From Bondarzewia mesenterica (Eukaryota > Basidiomycota > Agaricomycetes > Russulales > Bondarzewiaceae): DNA of 64,000 bases. Location of the stretch: the NCBI GenBank assembly GCA_004802705.1, contig SGPL01000070.1, positions 24,924 through 88,923 on the forward strand, read 5' to 3'. The notes beneath the pieces were generated by a model that worked only from the letters and a program-made list of their open reading frames with translations, was not told the DNA's origin and did no database searches. Shown in pieces: positions 47,977 through 58,200 of the stretch (within the stretch, counting starts at the first letter, position 1; each line of letters starts with the position of its first letter). A program made the translations under genes and the position numbers.

Positions 47977-50813
47977 GTTAGGGGTAGTGTAGGGTGTCGA
48001 TGAAGGGGCTGTGATCAGGGTATCAAAGAAGATGGGAGCGCAACGCTGGCTCGTTTCGCAGCCGACACGAGGTTGGGCTCCACCAAAATAAGCTGAGAGG
48101 CGACGAATGAGTAGTTGACGTCTTTGGACAGTGGATGAACAGCGCCGAAGCCTGGATTTGTCTTCGAAACTTCTGTGAAGAAGCGACTATGCGTATGTTG
48201 CGATGTGGTCGTGGACGATATGTGATGCGCCTAGCTGAATGCTGGAGGAAGCGCAGCACGAACGACGAAACAACGCGGAAGCTGAGCGATGGAGAGACGA
48301 TGGAAAAGGATGTGATGGTTGGGAAAGAAAAAGAGAGAGAGATTGTGCCCGATAGTTGGGACGTTTACAAAAAAGTTAACGACGGAGAGCGTGAAAGCCA
48401 CGAGTCAGAAGCCTCAAGCCTGCCTCGAGGCTCTGAGAACAATTTGCCGGCTCGTTGGAAATTGACGACGAAAATGAGTTTGTGTTGATGAGATATGAAA
48501 GACGAGCAAGTAAAAGATGGGATTCAATGAGAGAAAGAGAAATATAACATCAGCCCAACCGTGTATCCCGGCCCTGCCCAATTGTGTCCCAAATGTACGT
48601 AATTACTCCCGCCCTTCCTCCAACATATTCGCAGTCTCTTTCATCTTTCATTCCACTTATCCGTGCCACCATCTTTTCAGGTCTTACGTTTTCCTAAAAT
48701 TTCCAGTGCCAAAGACTGTGCATTGACGCCAACCATGGCGTGGCGCCTTCGATTTGCGGTGAGTGAGAACACCTGAGAACCTTTACGCACCAGCGCTCGG
48801 CCGGGACTTCTGACTCGCTCATTGCCGCGAGACCTAGAGACCAACCAAAGTATATCTGTTTGTCGAATACGTCCAAGAGGACCGGTGTAACTGATTGTCT
48901 CATTCCAGGTGAGGAGTGGCGCATAATTGGGGTGACGGACACGGGCGAGACGGGGCTGGGAACGCCTTGCCATTCCGTACATACGCAATTCTGTTAAGGG
49001 GCCGCGCGCGGGCATCCTTCACTTGTCTGTGGCGCCGCTCAGGCATTGTCCTCAACCTCGGTGAGTGCTTGATCAGGCCTGATAAGATACACCATCGAAG
49101 CAACTGCTCACTTACTAGCTAAACAGAATCCCTGACGCTGTTAAACAGGGAAACGTGCATGAGTCTTGACTTAAGCTTGAGCTTAACTGTTGTCCCTGAT
49201 AATAAGATATTAAATAGCTATCATAGAACGTGTACATGAGTACACCATTGATCAACGCGATGGTCCATCAAGATAACGCCGGCTGCCTGAGGAACGACTG
49301 CCAGAGTAAATAACACCAGCGAAAGCAAACAAATCGAGGGATGGTGGCAAACCCTGGCATGTGTTTGATACAAAAAGAACGCGCGGCGTACTCTGAGCGC
49401 TGGACGTGAGTCTACGTGAGTGGGGAAATGGAGCTGCGATGAAATGGACGCCATCTGGCACGCCCTACAAAAACAGAGATAGCCTAGAATGTCATACTGA
49501 AATGAGATGCCGCGGTCTGCAGCGTCGGCGGTGCGTCGGCCAGAGATATGGAGAAGAATTGTTTAAATTGCACTCACTGAAGATGAATGCCGGAACTTGA
49601 AGCACTGTCACTAGCGATGCCCGTTAAAATACGTGCCTCTGATGTCGATGATGTACAACTACAAATAGGAACGATGAATGGAAGGCCAAGCACTGCTGAG
49701 CGCTAGGAGGATAATGATCACGCAGACTCTCGGGGCATCCCAGTGAAGACATCAGACTTCTGGTGACAAGACCTTCAAGCTTCAAGCTCAAGCTTCATGG
49801 ATATCAGATCAAGTTTAGTGAGGAAAAGATGAGAGCAGTGTGGAAGTCGGTGTCGAGGGTCCCCAAGCTGAAACGGACAAGAAACGGACTCAAACAACTG
49901 CTGGCAGCTGCCGGCTCGGGCCGACAGGAGCCGACCTTTACTCCAACTTGCATTTTTCACACACCAGTCTGTGACTACAAAGGTATCGTCTCAGGTCTGG
50001 TACTTATCGTGCAAACTTGGTGCAAACCGAACGCGAACAAACACCAGAAATTCAAATCTCAAAGTCCTCAAGAGTCAAACGCTCGGATCCCAGAAGTTTA
50101 ATACTTAATCGCTGAGCTCACTGGCAGGCAGGATGAATCCGTCGATGACCCACCGACTCACCTCGTAGATCTGCACCATCGTCCCCCAATGTTGAAGTTG
50201 CCAGCGGGTTCTCTGATGTGATTCTTGGGTCTGTTTTTTTTTTCATTGATCATCTTGCAGCTGCTGGATTGAACCAATTCTCAAAAATTTCACGCATACA
50301 GCATGACATTGAGCAACGAAGCAGTAGGGCTTCCAAGGATCGTCGGTTGCGCACGACGTACAGTAACAGTCCACTTCTTGGAAGCATCCGGTTCCCAAGG
50401 TGTCAATTGCGTGCCAGAAAACCTATTGATTGACCAATGACATGGTTCTGCGCCGCTTTTTTTCCCTATTCTACTGTAAGTAACTAGTTTTCCGACGTTG
50501 TCTTTACAATTGAATCAGATTGATTGACGTATTGACTTATCCATGGTTCAACTGAGCTGTTCTTTTTGAACTTTTCATCCTCCAAAAGATTCCGATTCCG
50601 GCCTGCTGCATTCATCACGGGCTCCTCGTTCTTCGCATCGTGCATTCATCACGGGCATTACTGCCCGCTTGCAGCAGACTAACTTCACTTAAGTCTATCA
50701 ACATGACTGAGCTCCATATAGCAATGTACGTTAATTCTGGGGATCCTCTAGGATCATCGAAGCTACTCCGACAACGAAACCGCTGGCGATATACATATCC
50801 CTCTCCACCACGT
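47977..50813. other. 2.8-kb region without a supported gene
   Basis: The first ~500 bp is CT-rich on the kinase strand, likely promoter and 5' UTR. A minus-strand frame at 48677-49015 can start at an ATG encoding MYGMARRSQPRLARVRHPNY and would give about 100 very basic residues; no family is recognised and chance is possible. A GCTTGAGCTTAA-type motif occurs near 49170 and a CTTCAAG array at 49773. The remainder is AT-rich towards 50814, with nothing recognisable. Confidence 0.4.
49773..49792. repeat. CTTCAAG-type array; partner of inverted copy at 52201
   Basis: The 20-nt sequence CTTCAAGCTTCAAGCTCAAG is present here, and its exact reverse complement occurs at 52201-52220. The pair flanks the DUF3140 gene and 2.4 kb in all. 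Related shorter copies lie near 49170 and 62923-62938. Confidence 0.75.
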
Positions 50814-51816
50814 TCATTCAGCCACAATGTTTTCTCCTCTCTCCTTCTCTGCAGAAGGGTGCGTCTTGCGCTTGGTAGTCGGCGGTGGCTTCCCCGCAAA
50901 TTTTTCTTCCTCCGCACTCACATCTCTGGCGTCGTCGGCCTTGGTGCGCTTCCGCTTTGCGCCGGCCTTTGACGCGGATTGGCTTCTGTTTTGCGGCTTT
51001 CCCCTGCCTCTCCGCATCTCTTTGCTGGCTTCTTTGTCGCTTTCGCCCGCCTCTTCATCGTTTTCCACAGCATCTTTCTCATCCTTTTCGTCCGCCTTGT
51101 CAACGTCCACTTTCCCTGCCATTTCTTCTTCGTCGGCTTCTGCATCGTTGTCTTCTTCCTCTTTGTCAACGTCGTTCTGACCTTCCTCGTTTTCATCATC
51201 GTTATCTTCTTGCTCCTGGACGCCTTCTTCCTGGAATTTGACCTTAACGGGATCCTACAGCAACTCATTAAACTCTAGGCATATTTCATGCTATTGAATG
51301 ACTTACGTGTCCCCAGTTCTTCAAGCTAAGAGACCGTTGGTTCAGAGTTTAAATAATCGCTGCTTTAAGCACGACATTAGTTCGCGCACCTGATCGTACT
51401 CTTTGTGTGCTCCAGCTCTTCAGTTGTCTTGGTATCTTTGAGCCTATCTTCTTGAGCGAGATGTCGGCTATTGTAACTGCTCACGGACATATCAGCCGGT
51501 TCACTCCTTGAGAAAATGCGTATCCGTTCCACTCACGCGACAACTTTCCGCATATGCTGCAGATCCTCCTACCCTCGCAATGATCTATGAATGCATGGGA
51601 GGTTATGTGGCTAGGCAAACGCACCTCATCGTACTCATCTTCCTTCTTACGCGGATTCTTTCTCAGTATTTGTAATATCTTGCGCCCGCTCTCCAACCCG
51701 ACTCCCGTGCCAGCTTTCTCGCTCTCTGGATTGTCGAGCCATGCCTCGAGCTCGTCGGGCGTCATGTTCACTTGCTCATTGAACGTCGCGATGATCTCGG
51801 CATCGGACTTGCCCAT
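50814..51816 (-). CDS. DUF3140 family protein with acidic/basic disordered tail
   Basis: Five exons: 51816-51625, 51565-51537, 51476-51390, 51325-51307 and 51254-50814. The sum is 768 nt (255 aa). Start MGKSDAEIIATFNEQVNMTP, then ELEAWL and SGRKILQILRKNP, DLQHMRKVV, YNSRHLAQE and SLKNWGHDP: the DUF3140 pattern known from bacteria and fungi, where function is unassigned (sometimes annotated as DNA-binding). The C-terminal half is highly charged: long D/E runs, then K/R/S-rich (KRKRTKADD), suggesting a nuclear or nucleic-acid role; this is inference. Exons of 29 and 19 nt (51537-51565, 51307-51325) carry conserved residues and are invisible to ORF scanning. A non-ATG upstream extension of the first exon was rejected. 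Confidence 0.85.
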
Positions 51817-52991
51817 CTCGTAGTTGTTATCGTTGAAACTGACTCGACCGGCTTGCGTGCGAGCGGGGACGGTATTGGGCGATGTTTTCACCCAAATGTA
51901 GAGGTGATGCTTTTATTGATGAAGTGCTATTATGATTGTGTCATTTGATTCCGGTTTCAATCTTAGGTTTTCGATGACTGTCCGCGAATCCGATAGATTT
52001 CCCTGTGCATGTCATGCATAGCAAAGTTTGACAGCCTCACAATCGAGTTGGGCCGCCGTTCTACGCATTCGTCTTTTTTCTGTAGCATGAGTCGCGATGT
52101 GTTCCGGTTCTGTAAGTAGCAACGAAATGGTGTTCCAAGGGCCACGACCCCGAGCAGCACCTCAATATCCTGATCAGTGGATTTATTGGCGTTATCCAAA
52201 CTTGAGCTTGAAGCTTGAAGCCTGAAGTTCAAGCTCAAGGGTGGTAACGAACTGTTGAACGATATGCGCGCCTTCGTGGAGCTCGACTCCCTTTCTGTTC
52301 ACCTTATGTTTGGCTTAGATATCCTGAGGTACGAAGGTTGAAGGAAGTGTCTACAACCTGCCACTGGGAGACTAGTTTGGCTACCATATTGCCTCTATTC
52401 CCTTTCTGGCCATTTTTGCTTGCTTAATCAAGTTCCATTCGCGTTCTCTCCGTAGGCTTATACCGGCGCTGCTCGTGCCCTCTCTCCTCAGCAGCTTTTC
52501 CTTTTCACCAGGCAGACGACTGAGGTGAGCAGATACCTTCCCTACAATTTACTGCACCGTTTTCTTACTTTTACTTTCTGCGTTTTTCGCTCGCTCTCTA
52601 CCACAGCACTAATGATTTCGCAGAGACGGTCATTTGGATTCACTTTTTGGTTAAATGAACCTCTGCAGATCTGGTCCCTGTATCACAGCGCTGAAACCCT
52701 ATCGATATCGTCGTATAGATATAGGATACTACTGATAGAAAATTCCCGCTTTTTTGTCGCCTTTACTTACTACTGTACGCTCGAAAGTAGATAGTAAGCT
52801 GAGAGTCTTGAGTTATGAGTGATTGAATTCCGCGAATACCCTCGGCGAGGTTCGGCACGTGTACCATTGGACAGTATTGGACGGTCCTGGACGGAGCTTC
52901 ATCCGAAAGATCTGCGGGCTGCGTGCCCGAGTTGTGACACAGTCTCGCGCGACCAGCTGTTTCCACCTGACTTTACAGTAAAAACTTTCAG
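51817..52991. promoter_or_regulatory. 1.2-kb divergent promoter region
   Basis: Lies between the DUF3140 gene (minus) and the RCC1-repeat gene (plus). It is CT-rich around 52430-52620 on the plus strand. Several frames are open but none resembles a known family. It contains the inverted repeat at 52201-52239. Confidence 0.4.
52201..52239. repeat. Local hairpin of CTTGAGCTTGAA units
   Basis: CTTGAGCTTGAA (52201-52212) pairs with TTCAAGCTCAAG (52228-52239), forming a 12-bp perfect stem. The first 20 nt are also the exact reverse complement of 49773-49792. Confidence 0.8.
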
Positions 52992-54308
52992 ATGCTACAC
53001 CTTTACGCTGCCGGATCCAATGCACACGGTCAACTCGCAACTTCCAATTGCGACGACGCCCATATTTTCACTCCGTGCACATTTGCCGGATTTCTCCCTG
53101 GTGCGTTACCTTCGCGGACCGAATCCATACTGCACATCGCCGGTGGCGGAAACCACTCTTTAGCCCTGCTCTCGCATCGGACGACGTCCGAATCACCCCT
53201 TCATACAGAATTGTGGGGATGCGGTAGTGGACTAAAAGGCGAACTGGGGTCACAATATCTCCGCGAAGCTGGAGATAAGACGGCTGTCTTTAGACCTATT
53301 TGTCTGCCACTGGAGGAGCACGGCCTCGCAGAGTTCGAAGCGCACCACATCGCCGCCTGCTGGGAGACCAGCTTCATTGCACTCAAGAAGGAGGGAGAAA
53401 GTGATGTTCTCATCTCGATGGGAGGTGATGATTTTGGCGATCTCGGCATCGGAGGGAAGGGGAAAGAGCCCGCTAAGCCCTTTCATGTCGTGAACTTCAT
53501 GCCCGTAATTGACTCTTCTGTGCGACATGTGTATATTATGGATATCGTCGCTGGTCCCCACCATGTCATCGTGCGATTGCGGGGTTTGAAGGACAATGGT
53601 TCCTCCCAAGAGTATCTCACCGGGTGGGGGACATCTAGGCATGGCCAATTGGGGCGGATAATGTCTAAGTCTGGGCATCCCATCCCCTTTCTCACGACTC
53701 CCAGAGTAGTGCATCTTCAGGACGATAGCGGTGAAATAGCCGCTACTGCACTGGGAAACCAGCATTCTATTTTATTGCACCCATCAAGACGCGTTTCAGG
53801 GCTGGGATCTGACAAAAAGGGGCAGATACGAGACTTGCCTTCGGTGTCGCATGCTATCTCCATTGGATGCACATGGAATGGCACCTACCTTCTTGTTGAC
53901 GATGTGAACGGCGGCAGCAGAACTCTTCTGTCAGCAGGGAGTCATGCCAGGGGTCAGCTTGGACGACATCCACACTCTTCAGGCACGGCCCCATCCATCG
54001 GACCAGTCGAGTTCCCATCCACACTTGCTACCTTCTGGCGCTTGCATCGCTTTGTATGTGGAAGTGAACATGTACTTGCCCTATTCTCGGGTTCTGACTC
54101 TCTCGACTGTCATCGAGACACGGAGGTATGGGGCTGGGGTTGGAACGAGCACGGAAACCTAGGTCTCGGGACGTTGCAGGACGTGCATGTTCCTGTCCGG
54201 ATCTGGCCACCATCGGACTCGAGTAATATAGTGGATGATGGACAAATTGTTGGCATGTGGGCTGGTTGTGGAACGAGTTGGATTGCCGTTGCGCATGCCA
54301 ATCCATAG
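52992..54308 (+). CDS. RCC1-repeat beta-propeller protein
   Basis: A single uninterrupted 438-codon frame, unusual here, where almost every other gene has several introns. Start MLHLYAAGSNAHGQLA is the first RCC1 blade. Further blades: ILHIAGGGNHSLALL, LWGCGSGLKGELG, LISMGGDDFGDLG, LTGWGTSRHGQLG, LLSAGSHARGQLG and VWGWGWNEHGNLGLG. The last ends VGMWAGCGTSWIAVAHANP. About seven repeats account for the whole length, so it is probably a lone propeller. The small size and N-terminal start within blade 1 resemble Ats1/Kti13-type proteins (which partner Kti11 in diphthamide and tRNA modification) more than the nuclear Ran exchange factor RCC1. That assignment is inference. Its stop is 122 bp from the stop of the convergent Swi5 gene. 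Confidence 0.85.
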   Translation: MLHLYAAGSNAHGQLATSNCDDAHIFTPCTFAGFLPGALPSRTESILHIAGGGNHSLALLSHRTTSESPLHTELWGCGSGLKGELGSQYLREAGDKTAVFRPICLPLEEHGLAEFEAHHIAACWETSFIALKKEGESDVLISMGGDDFGDLGIGGKGKEPAKPFHVVNFMPVIDSSVRHVYIMDIVAGPHHVIVRLRGLKDNGSSQEYLTGWGTSRHGQLGRIMSKSGHPIPFLTTPRVVHLQDDSGEIAATALGNQHSILLHPSRRVSGLGSDKKGQIRDLPSVSHAISIGCTWNGTYLLVDDVNGGSRTLLSAGSHARGQLGRHPHSSGTAPSIGPVEFPSTLATFWRLHRFVCGSEHVLALFSGSDSLDCHRDTEVWGWGWNEHGNLGLGTLQDVHVPVRIWPPSDSSNIVDDGQIVGMWAGCGTSWIAVAHANP

Positions 54309-54430
54309 ATGCGGCACAGTTTCGCATGATACATATAAAAAACATGTAACGATTCCAGTTTCTCTCTCATATGGATTTCATTTGAACATCAGACAGCAAC
54401 ATACGCACAAGAGCAAAGTGTAATGGACAT

Positions 54431-54906
54431 CTAGTCGTCGTCGGTTATGCCGAAGTCCTCGTGGATCTGACGAATGGTCGTCTGTTTATGAGCTGCAAGC
54501 TGGATATATGCGCCTTGTTTAGCTCTCAGTACACAAACTGCTCGAAGCACAGACCTTGCCCATGATAATCTGTGCAGGACGTGCGAATCAGTCAGTTGTC
54601 TTCTGAGCAATTATACTATGCGCCACACCTGTGCAGCATCTTTGGCTTCATTGTAGCGATGCAGGAGTTTGATGTGTCGAGAAACAATTTTTTCTGCACT
54701 TTCTCCTTCTCTGGAAAAGTGGGAGTCAGTGGAGCTTGATGAATCAAGCAATGTTATTTGATACCCTAGGATGCCTTGCAATTCTTGTATTTCAGCCTGC
54801 AGAGCTGCCGCTTTACCCTCTTGTGCCTAAAAGCTCCCTGTTAGCTATTCCTACTGGTCTATCTGTAAAAAAAAATTTATACCTTAATCGATGTATTTGC
54901 GTGCAT
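54431..54906 (-). CDS. SWI5: Swi5 homologue (recombination mediator)
   Basis: Swi5 with Sfr1 stimulates Rad51/Dmc1 strand exchange. Five small exons: 54906-54883, 54826-54765, 54710-54629, 54569-54555 and 54499-54431. The sum is 252 nt (83 aa), matching the family's ~85 residues. Start MHANTSIK; a coiled-coil segment AALQAEIQELQGILG; then the Swi5 signature KIVSRHIKLLHRYNEAKDAA, QIIMGKLA and TTIRQIHEDFGI; stop after TDDD. Exon 4 is 15 nt and encodes IIMGK exactly. All introns are GT-AG, 54-59 nt. No frame over 60 codons exists, so scanning by ORF misses the gene. The divergent neighbour is the ABC transporter (295 bp between starts). Confidence 0.92.
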
Positions 54907-55201
54907 TATGTGTGTCGGGTTGTCTGAACGAGTGGTGAGTTTTCAATGGTGAAGTCACAAAGCCGGTAGACGCGTCCAGAGTCCGTCTCGTGCACCAGTC
55001 TTCTCATCACGTGAATGTCACTTAGTCTTTAGACGCGCTCGCCCGGAGCCAACTGAATTTGTCTTCAATGACCGAATGGTCGACCGGATTCACATCATTT
55101 ATGGTGAGACGCATGGAGACGCACCATGGGTGCGGCTGCGCTCGTTCTATTTAGTTGCTCCTTTCCTCTGCTTTCACTAGTCTGAGTCTCGCACGAGGTC
55201 G

Positions 55202-58200
55202 ATGGCCAGCTTGTTCGTCCGTCAGTTCACAGCCTTGTTCTGGAAGAATTGGATTGTGCTAGCCAAGCACCCCTGGGTACGCTGTCTTTACTTTCAACCA
55301 GCCCAACCACACAAAATTTGGGAGAGCTTGCTCACGCTTTGATTGCGCAACTATATCAATCAATGCTTCAAGCTGAACATCTTGAGATGCTTTGTGCTGC
55401 CCATTGCATACGGAATTTTCCTTGCAGTTGCGCAGGTTTTCCTGAACAGGCCTAACAGCGTGAGTTCTCATTTGCCTCTGCTGCTTTTGTATTACCCCCT
55501 GATGCTTGACTTTGCTCAGTATGGTGTCGGATCTTTTATCCCCGTCTATAACCTCTCCCAGACGTTCGACGGCTCCCTGACTCTTGTCTGGGCTGACGGT
55601 ACGAATGGCACAACAGGATTTGTGACCCCCGATGATATTATGTCGCATATCACAAGAGGATTCTCTGCGAAGCAACTGAGAGCTATCAAGAAGGTCGATT
55701 CGCCAGACGACATTGCGGCCGCGTGTCCACAGAACTTCAATCTCTATTCTGAATGTTATGCTGCTGTAGCATTTGACTTCATCCCACCGTTGAACAATAG
55801 CCAATCGCTCTCTGTCAATTATACCCTTCGTGGTGACGGAGGACTATATCATGTGGATGTGAAGCGCCATCGTGGTGATTTTGAGCTCCGAATATTACCG
55901 TTACAATGGGCGGTGGATCAGGTTCGTCACTGTTTCCACCTCCCTGCAGGATTGATGCCAGAATGTTTCCGTCTTGTTAGGCAATCATCGAGTTGAGAAC
56001 TGGACGGCAGACGACAACTCCTTTGGAGTGGCCTTTCACTCAAATGACTAATGAAGAAGAGGACAGAGACATTCGCCTGAGTATGCTTCATCCGACTCGC
56101 CGACTCTGCAAATTTTAATGGAACCTTCTCCAACTCCAGGTTATATCAATGGCATATTGAACCTTCTTGTCCTGGCATTGTAAGTCGTGAAATATAGTTC
56201 CCAGTATCTGCTCCCACTAAAGAAGTGGTCAGTTTCATATGTTACATCGGCATTGTTTATCAACTGCCCGGCTCCGTCATGGGCGAGCGAGCCATCATGC
56301 TGACAAGTCATCTCAAGGCCATGGGTCTCCTTGACTCCGCACGCATCATGTGGGCTTTTCTGTAAAAATTTCCGTGGCTTTCCTTATCGGTTTTCCTAGT
56401 TCATGGCACGCCAGTATATCTCTGGTCTATCTACCTGCGTGGATCATCGTCTCTCTCATTTGGCACTTCAAAGTCTTTAGCAGCACCAGCGCTGGTCTCG
56501 TCTTCCTAATCCACCTCCTCCTAGGGTTATCGCTAGCCAGCTGGTCTTTGTTCGTCGGGATGCCCTTCGGAAAGAGTCCACAACTCGCCGCTGTTGCGTC
56601 CACCTTCTTCGCGATTGTCTTCGCCATAATAGCAATGGTCATGGGTGCTGTCGGCACAGGCGTCGCGTTTATCTTTTCTATCATCTTTCCTCCAGGGTTC
56701 TATATCTTTGCAATCCGAATTATTGGGGGCTTTGAGGTCAATCAGATCCCAACCAATGCACTGAAAAATGATCCGAAGAGCCATATGATGCTGCTTCCAC
56801 TCATCATTGCTGCCATTGCATGTGTTCCATTCAACTTCATTGTATAATAGACTAACACATGGTTGCATAGATAAATATCTTCCTTTGGCCGTGGCTCGCA
56901 GTACTTGTGGAGCATTACCTGTACGACGCACGCGAGCCTCAGTCGAGATCGTCTTGGCGGTGTTGGGGAAGAAAGAGGCAAGGGTCAGAGGAGAGTTCGC
57001 CAGAGATACCATCCCATGTCGCGATCTCGATTCGAAATCTTGAGAAGAAATTTAGGTCTGGATTCTTCAAGCGTTCAAACGTCGTCACCGCGATCGCAGA
57101 TCTATCAATTGATATCCCAAAATACGGTATCTTCGTTCTTTTGGGATCCAACGGGTGCGTATCTTTGATATTCCGATGCGGCACCTACTTCATTGTCTTT
57201 TTAGAGCGGGAAAATCTACAGCGCTCTCGATTTTGGCTGGCCTTCTTGGCCGGACTTCAGGCTCTGTTCTATACGAAGGGGGTGTCACACAGCCGCCCCG
57301 TGGTGCCATTGGGATTGTACCCCAAAAGAACGTCCTTTTTCCAGAGCTTACGTGCTATCAGACATTATGCGTTTGGAGAGCAGTTAAATGGTCCGAAAAT
57401 GCGCTTGCTGGAGATGAAGATCTTGAGCGACTGCTGCGAGATTGCGACTTGGGCAATAAAATACATTCAAATGCGAGTACGTTATCTGGTGGGCAGAAGC
57501 GCAAATTGCAGCTTGCAATTGGTTTGGTGGGGGGCTCGAAGAGTGAGTGCACATGTCCTTCATTCTGTAAGGGCGCTGTTGAACGCAGAGTGATTTAGTT
57601 GTCCTCGTGGATGAGGTAGGTCAAGTCTACTATGTTCGCATCAGTGTATGCGGCACCTGATGATATTGCGAAGTGTACGTCCGGAGTGGATCCATTATCC
57701 CGACGAGCACTGTGGAGGACCTTGATATCTGTTCGTCATGATCGAACCATTGTCTTTACCACACATGTGCGTTGTTTTGTGTCGACAGTTCTTTAGTGCT
57801 TTGATGTATACTCCCGATCCAGTTCCTCGATGAAGCGGATTTCCTGGCAGACAACATCGCTGTGCTTTCCACACCCGGAAAGCTGGTTGCCATCGGTTCC
57901 CCCGTTACTCTGAAGACTTCCCTCGGCGAAGGATACACGGTACATGTCAGATTTAACGATAGGGACTCTGACTCAAAAGTATCCATGAGTCCGTCCGATT
58001 TACTTCGAAAATTACACGTTTTGGCTCCATCGACCTCGACCTCGTCTTCGTCGCCATCACAGATTTCGTACCATCTGAAGTCTAAGGACTCCATAACTGT
58101 GGTGAAGGTGCTTCAGCTACTCGAGTTGGAACGTGATACCTTCGGCATCGCCTCTTTTGACATCCAGGGAACAACCATCGAGGATATCTTCTTGAGACTC

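Noticed and set aside
48677..49015. 112-codon minus-strand frame with ATG encoding MYGMARRSQPRLAR
   Set aside because: Very basic and unrecognised, no flanking exons, and no conserved pattern; kept only as a note in the gap description.
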